Positions 6,555 to 13,014 of a stretch of 14,856 nt of DNA are shown here, piece after piece; the stretch's first letter is position 1; each line of letters begins with the position of its first letter. This DNA comes from Acidobacteriota bacterium (GTDB taxonomy: Bacteria; Acidobacteriota; Terriglobia; Terriglobales; Acidobacteriaceae), in the NCBI GenBank assembly GCA_028873155.1, contig JAGWML010000046.1, forward strand, positions 1 to 14,856. Reading direction: 5' to 3'. The notes below the pieces were generated by a model. That model was not told the origin of the DNA. It made no database searches and saw only the letters and a list, made by a program, of their open reading frames with translations. A program made the translations under genes and the position numbers.

Positions 6555-6569
6555 ACGGGCTGCAGGAAT

Positions 6570-6579
6570 GGGACGTCCC
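6570..6579. promoter_or_regulatory. 10-bp palindrome GGGACGTCCC between lipA and purL
   Basis: A perfect palindrome lies in the 85-bp divergent gap. It falls near the expected -35 position of lipA and about 46 bp before the purL start. It may be an operator for one or both genes, but a 10-bp palindrome can occur by chance in GC-rich DNA. Confidence 0.2.
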
Positions 6580-6625
6580 GTCCACCGAATCCCAGCGCGA
6601 ATCATGCGACAATGGAGATACCGCG

Positions 6626-9073
6626 ATGATCACCGAAGCTTTGTTGCCCATCGTCCCCGAGCCTTGCACGGTTACCCCTGAACTGCTGGCGCAGCACAGC
6701 ATCACTGCGGACGAATACGAGCGTATTCAGGCCGCCCTGGGCCGCGTGCCCTCGCTCACGGAACTGGGCATTTACTCCGTGATGTGGAGCGAGCACTGCT
6801 CCTATAAGTCCAGCCGCGTGCACCTCAAGCGCCTGCCCACGGAGAGTGACCGCGTGGTGCAGGGTCCCGGCGAAAACGCCGGCATCATCGACGTGGGCGA
6901 CGACTGGGCCTGCGCCTTCAAGATTGAGAGCCACAACCACCCCAGCTACATCGAGCCCTTTCAGGGCGCGGCCACCGGCGTGGGCGGTATCCTGCGCGAC
7001 ATCTTCACCATGGGCGCGCGGCCGCTGGCCGTGATGGATTCGCTGCGCTTCGGCCCCATCCGCAAAGAGGACGCACCGGAGCAGGAGCTGGTCGCAAAGA
7101 ATCACTCCATCGTCGAGGGCGTCGTTAGCGGTATCGCAGGCTACGGCAACTGCTTCGGTGTGCCGAACCTCGGCGGAGAAACGAAATTCGAGCCCTGCTA
7201 CAGTGGCAACCCTCTGGTGAATGCCTTTGCGCTGGGCCTTGTTCGCAAGAGTGAAATCTTCTACGCGAAAGCGACAGGCACCGGCAACCCGGTCATCTAT
7301 GTCGGAGCCAAGACCGGACGCGACGGCATCCACGGCGCGACGATGGCGTCCGAGGAGTTCAAGGAAGGCTCGGAACAGAAGCGGCCCAACGTGCAGGTGG
7401 GCGATCCATTCATGGAGAAGTTGCTGCTCGAGGCTTGTCTTGAGGCGATGAAGACCGGCGCGATTGTCGGCATTCAGGATATGGGCGCAGCGGGTCTCAC
7501 CTGCTCCACCTGCGAGATGGGGGCGCGCGGCGGTGTGGGCCTCGATGTGGAACTGGATCATGTGCCGCAGCGCGAGACCGGGATGACCGCCTACGAGATC
7601 ATGCTTTCGGAAAGCCAGGAGCGCATGCTGCTGGTGGCCGAGCGCGGGCGCGAGGATGAGGTGCTGAAGGTCTTCGCCAAGTGGGGGCTGGACGCGGTGA
7701 TCGTGGGCACGGTGATTCCCGAGCCGCGGCTGCGCATTCGGCATCACGGTGTGCTCGTGGCCGACATTCCCAACCAGTCGCTCACTGACGATGCCCCGCT
7801 CTATCACCGGCCCGTGGGCACATGGAAGTCGCCGCTTCCCCTCGATCCGCCCGAGCACGCGCAGGCAGAGCTCGAAAAAGACCGTGACTTCACCGCCGAC
7901 CTGAAGCAACTGCTCGGTAGCGCCAACGTTTGTTCCAAGCGCTGGGTCCATGAGCAGTACGACACGATGGTGCAGACCAACACCGTGCAGGGGCCCGGCG
8001 GCGAGGGCGGCGTGATGCGCATCAAGGGCACCGGAACGCCGGGTCACGAGCGCGGGCTGGCCATGGCGCTCGATGGCAACGGCCGCTGGTGCTATCTCGA
8101 ACCCAAGCTGGGCGCAATGCATGCGGTTGCAGAGGCTTCGCGCAAGGTGGCCTGCACCGGTGCAACGCCCGTGGCCGCGACCAACTGCCTCAACTTCGGC
8201 AACCCGGAGAAGCCGGAGATTATGGCGCAACTATCCGCTGCGATTGACGGCATCGCCGAGGCCTGTACGGAACTGGGCACGCCCATCACCGGCGGCAACG
8301 TTTCTCTCTATAACGAAACGCGCGGTGAAGGCATTTATCCCACGCCTGTGCTTGGTATTGTGGGCATTCTCGATGATGTCACCAAGGCCGTGCCCGCGAA
8401 CTTTCAGCGCGAGGGTGATGCCATTGTTCTCATCTGGCCGATTCCCACGGGGCAGGATCCAGACCCGACACTGAAGGTTCCGTTTGCTGAGGAGCCCATC
8501 AGCCACAATATCGTCGGCCACGCAGAACCGATCGCCGCTGAGGGCGATGCGGAGATCAGCGCTGCCGCGCCCACCGAGTTGCAGGTCTTCGGCTCTTCTG
8601 AATACGCCAAGGTGGTGCTCGGCGGTATCTGGGGCCAGCCGCCGCCGCTCGATCTCCACGCCGAAGCCGATTTGCAGACGCTGCTGGGCGAGCTTGCGAA
8701 GCGCGAGTTGATTCACTCGGCGCGCGATCTGGCCGATGGCGGCATCGCCGTTGCGCTTGCTGAATCGACCTTCGACCTGAAGATCGGCGCCACCGTTGCG
8801 CAGGAAGAGTCGCTGATGGTGCATCCTCTCTTCGGGCTCTTCGCCGAGCAGCCTTCGACCGTGCTGGTCACGGCCGAGCCGCATCGCGTGGCGGCCATCG
8901 ACCAGCTCGCCGACCACTACGGCTTTTATGCTGTGCGCATCGGCGCCACCGGCGGCGACCGCCTGCAGATCACCGTCTACGGCGACACGTTTATCGATGC
9001 GCCGTTGAACGAGCTGTGCAAGGGCTGGGCAGGTTCGCTGGAAGCGACACTCCATGATGAGGTCACGGCATGA
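6626..9073 (+). CDS. purL: Phosphoribosylformylglycinamidine synthase subunit PurL (small type)
   Basis: PurL catalyses the ATP-dependent amidation of FGAR to FGAM, the fourth step of purine synthesis, in the cytoplasm. The 815-residue length fits the small PurL (about 720-800 residues), which takes ammonia from PurQ with help from PurS. There is no glutaminase domain here, and neither purS nor purQ lies in this window. Diagnostic blocks include WSEHCSYK (54-61), SHNHPSYIEPFQGAATGVGG (102-121), MGARPLAVMDSLRFG (129-143), DMGAAGLTCSTCEMG (285-299) and, in the second AIRS-like half, TGGNVSLYNE. LADGGIAVALAES near the C-terminus is also typical. GGAG eight bases before ATG 6626 supports the start. 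Its last codons overlap purF as ATGA, so the two are translationally coupled. Confidence 0.97.
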   Translation: MITEALLPIVPEPCTVTPELLAQHSITADEYERIQAALGRVPSLTELGIYSVMWSEHCSYKSSRVHLKRLPTESDRVVQGPGENAGIIDVGDDWACAFKIESHNHPSYIEPFQGAATGVGGILRDIFTMGARPLAVMDSLRFGPIRKEDAPEQELVAKNHSIVEGVVSGIAGYGNCFGVPNLGGETKFEPCYSGNPLVNAFALGLVRKSEIFYAKATGTGNPVIYVGAKTGRDGIHGATMASEEFKEGSEQKRPNVQVGDPFMEKLLLEACLEAMKTGAIVGIQDMGAAGLTCSTCEMGARGGVGLDVELDHVPQRETGMTAYEIMLSESQERMLLVAERGREDEVLKVFAKWGLDAVIVGTVIPEPRLRIRHHGVLVADIPNQSLTDDAPLYHRPVGTWKSPLPLDPPEHAQAELEKDRDFTADLKQLLGSANVCSKRWVHEQYDTMVQTNTVQGPGGEGGVMRIKGTGTPGHERGLAMALDGNGRWCYLEPKLGAMHAVAEASRKVACTGATPVAATNCLNFGNPEKPEIMAQLSAAIDGIAEACTELGTPITGGNVSLYNETRGEGIYPTPVLGIVGILDDVTKAVPANFQREGDAIVLIWPIPTGQDPDPTLKVPFAEEPISHNIVGHAEPIAAEGDAEISAAAPTELQVFGSSEYAKVVLGGIWGQPPPLDLHAEADLQTLLGELAKRELIHSARDLADGGIAVALAESTFDLKIGATVAQEESLMVHPLFGLFAEQPSTVLVTAEPHRVAAIDQLADHYGFYAVRIGATGGDRLQITVYGDTFIDAPLNELCKGWAGSLEATLHDEVTA

Positions 9074-10593
9074 GCCCGTTGCTTTTTCAGGGAGTGACGG
9101 GCAGTGCGGATTGCACGGCAGAGCTCGCCGGCGCGCCGGTTGTCCACCAGTCGCCGAGCCATGAGCTGCAGGCGGCGCAGTGGGACAAGTTGCGCGAAGA
9201 GTGCGGCGTCGTCGCAATCCATGGGCATCCTGAAGCGGCCCGCCAGGCCTATCTGGGCCTCTACGCCTTGCAGCATCGCGGCCAGGAGTCGGCCGGCATC
9301 GCCACGGCGGACGGCCATCATCTTGCCAACATCAAGGGCATGGGCCTGGTCAGTGAAATCTTCACCGACGACGTGCTGCAGAAGCTGCCCGGCCAGATGG
9401 CCATCGGTCATACGCGCTACTCCACGACCGGTGACTCGGCACTGCTCAATGCGCAGCCGATTCGCGTCGATTCCACCAAGGGCCTCATCGCCATTGCACA
9501 CAACGGCAACCTGGTGAACCTGGGCAATCTGCGCGCGCGGCTCGAGCGCGACGGCGCCTACTTCCAGACCACCTCCGATTCCGAAATCATCGTCCAGCTC
9601 ATCGCGCACTCGCGCGCCAATACGCTGGTCGATGCCATTGCCGACTCGCTCTCGCAGGTCGAGGGCGCGTTCTCCATCGTGATGATGACGCGCGACCGCA
9701 TTTTTGCTGCCCGCGATCCGCGCGGCTTTCGTCCACTTTCGATGGGTCGAATCCGCAACGCAGATGGCCCGGACACCATCGTCTTCGCCTCGGAGTCGTG
9801 TGCTTTCGACCTGCTCCGTGCCGAGTACGAGCGCGACGTGCTGCCGGGCGAACTGGTCATGGTCACCGAGGACGGTGTCACCAGCCGCTACTACGCAACC
9901 GGCGTGCCGCAGTCGAGCTGCATCTTCGAGCATGTGTACTTCGCGCGGCCCGACAGCCGCATCTTTGGCCGCTGGGTGCAGGAGAGCCGCGATCAGATGG
10001 GGCGTCAGCTTGCACGCGAGTCCGGCGTTCCGGCAGATGTCATCGTGCCTGTACCGGACTCCGGCGTGACAGCAGCGCTCGGCTACGCGGAAGAAGCCGG
10101 CATCCCTTTCCGCTTCGGGCTCATCCGCAATCACTATGTTGGCCGCACATTCATTGAGCCGGAGCAGCGCGTGCGCGACTTCGGCGTGCGCCTCAAGCTC
10201 AACCCGGTGCGCAATCTGCTCGAGGGCAAGCGCGTCGTGCTCATCGATGACTCCATCATTCGCGGCACCACCTCGCGCAAGATTGTGCGCATGGTGCGCG
10301 GCGCCGGCGCCAAAGAGGTGCACCTCCGCATCAGTTGCCCGCCTACCATCTCGCCCTGCTTCTATGGCGTCGACACGCCACGCAAGCGCGATCTGATTGC
10401 CGCCAACCAGTCCATCGAAGAGATTCGCCGCTTCATCGAGGCGGATTCACTCGCGTATCTTTCGCTCGATGGGCTGCTCAATTGCTGTAACGGCGAAAAG
10501 CCGCAGGGCTTCTGTACGGCCTGCTATACGGGCCAGTATCCTACGCAGTGGGTGGATGTGGACGAGATCCTGCCGGCTGCGGCAGGCGCATAG
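9070..10593 (+). CDS. purF: Amidophosphoribosyltransferase (glutamine PRPP amidotransferase)
   Basis: PurF makes phosphoribosylamine from PRPP and glutamine, the committed step of purine synthesis. The N-terminal Ntn-hydrolase domain has its nucleophile in EECGVVAI (C45), so the first 44 residues should be a propeptide removed by self-processing. LQHRGQESAGI (67-77) and GHTRYSTTG (113-121) follow. The C-terminal phosphoribosyltransferase domain has the PRPP loop VVLIDDSIIRGTTS (389-402). Cysteines C284, C430, C482 and C485 match the [4Fe-4S] ligands of the Bacillus-type enzyme. The start overlaps the purL stop (ATGA), with GAGG about eight bases upstream. The 44-residue propeptide is longer than the 11 residues of B. 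subtilis. The gene is followed 34 bp later by a membrane protein gene on the same strand. Confidence 0.97.
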   Translation: MSPLLFQGVTGSADCTAELAGAPVVHQSPSHELQAAQWDKLREECGVVAIHGHPEAARQAYLGLYALQHRGQESAGIATADGHHLANIKGMGLVSEIFTDDVLQKLPGQMAIGHTRYSTTGDSALLNAQPIRVDSTKGLIAIAHNGNLVNLGNLRARLERDGAYFQTTSDSEIIVQLIAHSRANTLVDAIADSLSQVEGAFSIVMMTRDRIFAARDPRGFRPLSMGRIRNADGPDTIVFASESCAFDLLRAEYERDVLPGELVMVTEDGVTSRYYATGVPQSSCIFEHVYFARPDSRIFGRWVQESRDQMGRQLARESGVPADVIVPVPDSGVTAALGYAEEAGIPFRFGLIRNHYVGRTFIEPEQRVRDFGVRLKLNPVRNLLEGKRVVLIDDSIIRGTTSRKIVRMVRGAGAKEVHLRISCPPTISPCFYGVDTPRKRDLIAANQSIEEIRRFIEADSLAYLSLDGLLNCCNGEKPQGFCTACYTGQYPTQWVDVDEILPAAAGA

Positions 10594-10627
10594 ACGCCAC
10601 AAAGCTCCGCCTGTTGAGGGTTCAGAG

Positions 10628-12658
10628 ATGCCCAATCTCCGGCGTCGGTTTGCGGTCATCATCTTCCTTGCCGCATTTCTTCTCTTCCTGGTTGAGCCCA
10701 TCGCCGCCAAGCAGCTGTTGCCTGTGCTGGGCGGTTCTGCGGCCGTCTGGATTACCTGCCTCGTCTTCTTTCAGACCGCGCTGCTCGCGGGGTATCTCTA
10801 CGCCCACTGGCTCACACAGCGGGAAACCTGGCGCATGCATCTGCTGCTGCTCTCTTTGGCTACTCTCGCGGCCATCCTTTGGGCGGCCCGTCCCATGGCC
10901 TCTGCGGGAGCCGCGGCATACCCGGTGACGGCAATCTTCGCCGCGTTGTCCATCTCCATCGGGCTCCCGTTTGTGCTGCTCGCTGCCACAAGCCCCTTGC
11001 TGCAGGTGGTATGGGCGCGGCTTGAGACTGGCCGCGTTCCATACAAGCTGTACGCGTTGTCCAACCTGGCCTCGCTTCTCGCTCTGGCACTGTATCCATC
11101 CATCATTGAGCCGCATCTCACGCTGCGCGCACAGCGCATCACCTGGTGCGTTGGGTTCGCCGTCTTTGCCGCGCTCATCGCCGATCTGCTGCGGCGCGCG
11201 ACGAGTAAGACATTCACGAACGTTGCGGCGACCGCTGAGCGCGATGAAGCGGCAGCGTCTGCACCACTGCTGCAAAAGATTCTGTGGGTGGCCCTTCCCA
11301 TGGCCGCGGCCATGCAACTCAGCGCCATCACTGTGCACCTGACGGCAAACATCGCTGCGATTCCGCTGCTCTGGATTCTGCCTCTCGCGGTGTACCTTCT
11401 CACGCTCATTCTTGCGTTTCGCTTCTCCTGGCTCCTGGCGCGGGGCATTCTGGCGCGGGCTCTCGCACTGGTACTGGCAAGCATTGGGTATATGCTCGCG
11501 AACGCAGATTCGTCCTGGCCAATCTCCATGACCATTCCTTTCTTCCTCATCACGCTCTTTGTCGCCGGACTCTTTTGCCATAGCCACGCTTACCGGCTTC
11601 GTCCCGTGCGCGCCAGTGAAACTACGCGTTTCTACCTCCTCTTTGCTGCAGGCGGCGCGCTCGGTTCTTTCCTCATCGCTATTGCCTCGCCGCTCCTGTT
11701 TCGCTTCAACTACGATCTGCCGCTTGTGTTCTTCGTGACAGCGCTGGCCGCTCTCGCTGCTACATGGCAAGCACACTGGACACAGCGCCTCCTCTGGTTC
11801 GCGGCCAGTGCGGCCATGCTGGCCGTGTTCTTCATGGTCCGCATCGCGTATCAGCATGACACCAAGGTCGCGGTGCGCAACTTCTACGGCAGTCTCCGCG
11901 TGACCGAGGACCATTACACGCTTCCGGGCGCAACGGTGCGAACGCTGCTCAACGGGTCGATCCAGCATGGCACACAGATCTTTGGCACCGACGAGCTGCG
12001 TCACACCCCAACCACGTACTACGCCGCCGACTCCGGCATCGGCCTTGCTCTGCGCTTTTGTTGTGCGGGGCACGCGCGCAATATCGGTGTGGTTGGCCTG
12101 GGCGCAGGCACGCTCGCTGCATACGGCCAACCCGGCGACCACATCCGCTTCTACGAGATCAACCCAGCCGACGAGCCGATCGCACGCAATCTCTTCACCT
12201 ACATCCGCGAATCCGGCGCGCAGGTGCAGGTGATTCCCGGTGACGCGCGCATCTCGCTCTCGCAGGAGGCTCCTCAGCGCTTTGACGTGCTTGCCATCGA
12301 TGCATTCTCAGGCGACGCCATTCCGCTCCAACTGCTCACCGTCGAGGCGCTGGCTCTCTACCGCCGGCATCTTCTGCCGGGCGGCATTCTTGCCTTTCAT
12401 ATCTCCAATCAGCATGTAGACTTGGCGCCGCCCATCGCGCGGCTGGCTCAGGCATCCGGCATGCAGGTGCGCCGAGTGAGCAGCCCTCCCAGCGAAGTGC
12501 GCGGAGAGTTTGGTGCCACATGGATGCTTCTCTCAGATGACGCAGCCTTCTTTGCGCGGCCCGAGTTTGTGCAGCACGCTCATGCGCAGCCCGTGGACGC
12601 GCACACGCCCGTGTGGACGGATGACTACTCCGCGTTGCTTCCTGTTCTGCGCTGGTAG
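10628..12658 (+). CDS. Multi-pass membrane protein with C-terminal spermidine-synthase-like domain
   Basis: The 676-residue protein has a basic N-terminus (MPNLRRRF) and about ten to eleven hydrophobic segments spread over residues 8-405, then a soluble Rossmann-type domain (about 410-676) like polyamine synthases. VVGLGAGTLAAYG (488-500) is the nucleotide-binding loop. E510 ends the next strand (HIRFYE), where the family binds the aminopropyl donor. LNGSIQHG (441-448) matches the SpeE L-D-G-x-x-Q block with Asn for Asp, and IDAFSGDAIP (557-566) matches the catalytic acidic loop in altered form. Such fusions are usually named fused MFS/spermidine synthase; whether they make polyamines is unknown. 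ATG 10628 is chosen because GAGGG lies seven bases upstream. The frame stays open farther upstream inside purF, but no ribosome site supports that. It is probably co-transcribed with purL-purF. Confidence 0.88.
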   Translation: MPNLRRRFAVIIFLAAFLLFLVEPIAAKQLLPVLGGSAAVWITCLVFFQTALLAGYLYAHWLTQRETWRMHLLLLSLATLAAILWAARPMASAGAAAYPVTAIFAALSISIGLPFVLLAATSPLLQVVWARLETGRVPYKLYALSNLASLLALALYPSIIEPHLTLRAQRITWCVGFAVFAALIADLLRRATSKTFTNVAATAERDEAAASAPLLQKILWVALPMAAAMQLSAITVHLTANIAAIPLLWILPLAVYLLTLILAFRFSWLLARGILARALALVLASIGYMLANADSSWPISMTIPFFLITLFVAGLFCHSHAYRLRPVRASETTRFYLLFAAGGALGSFLIAIASPLLFRFNYDLPLVFFVTALAALAATWQAHWTQRLLWFAASAAMLAVFFMVRIAYQHDTKVAVRNFYGSLRVTEDHYTLPGATVRTLLNGSIQHGTQIFGTDELRHTPTTYYAADSGIGLALRFCCAGHARNIGVVGLGAGTLAAYGQPGDHIRFYEINPADEPIARNLFTYIRESGAQVQVIPGDARISLSQEAPQRFDVLAIDAFSGDAIPLQLLTVEALALYRRHLLPGGILAFHISNQHVDLAPPIARLAQASGMQVRRVSSPPSEVRGEFGATWMLLSDDAAFFARPEFVQHAHAQPVDAHTPVWTDDYSALLPVLRW

Positions 12659-13014
12659 CTGCTTTGCGCCGTTAGGCTGCAGCCGGCCCGGCATTGGCAC
12701 AGAACGCCGCAGGTGCGTGTTGCCAGTCACAGGACGTGTCCGCTCCGCGTGTGATAGCATCCGGTTTCTTAGAGGAAGACGCCGGGTGGCGCCGTATCTG
12801 CGACCGCCGGGCGCCTGCCGGAGAGCCTCCTGATGGATGAGGAAGACGGCAGACCGGGAACCGTTGCCCGGCAATTCGGACCCGCTGACGCCCTGGCGGA
12901 CGCCCCTGCGATTTCCCTGCGTCCTCATCCCAATCGCACATTCCACCTCATTGCGCCGGCGCGGATTCTCTGCGCCTCACGGCCCACAAGCTTTGCACCT
13001 CAAGGAGAAATGTC
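12659..13014 (+). other. Gene-free 356-bp stretch, candidate structured 5' leader of the EF-G paralogue
   Basis: I see no credible gene here. It contains three good hairpins. The first is CCGG-gt-GGCGCC (12782-12793) paired with GGCGCC-tg-CCGG (12810-12821), ten pairs around a 2x2 internal loop. The second is CCGGG (12854-12858) with CCCGG (12867-12871). The third is GGACGC (12898-12903) with GCGTCC (12919-12924). None has a T-tract, so they do not look like terminators. TAGCAT at 12755-12760 could be a -10 element giving a leader of about 250 nt, but no matching -35 is evident. AAGGAG at 13002-13007 is the ribosome site for the next gene. No terminator for the preceding gene was found. RNA function is inferred from structure only. 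Confidence 0.45.

Noticed and set aside
10397..10627. Upstream in-frame extension of the spermidine-synthase-like gene into purF
   Set aside because: It would overlap about 200 bp of a confident purF, has no ribosome site, and would place a Ser/Arg-rich stretch before the membrane domain. ATG 10628 has a good GAGGG site.
12836..12900. Resemblance of the stretch around gaccgggaacc...gctgacgcc to part of a cobalamin riboswitch (GGGAA ... GCTGACGC)
   Set aside because: The B12-box-like downstream segment and the conserved upstream GGT/GCC elements are not found, and an EF-G gene is not an expected target. The similarity is short and likely due to GC-rich composition.
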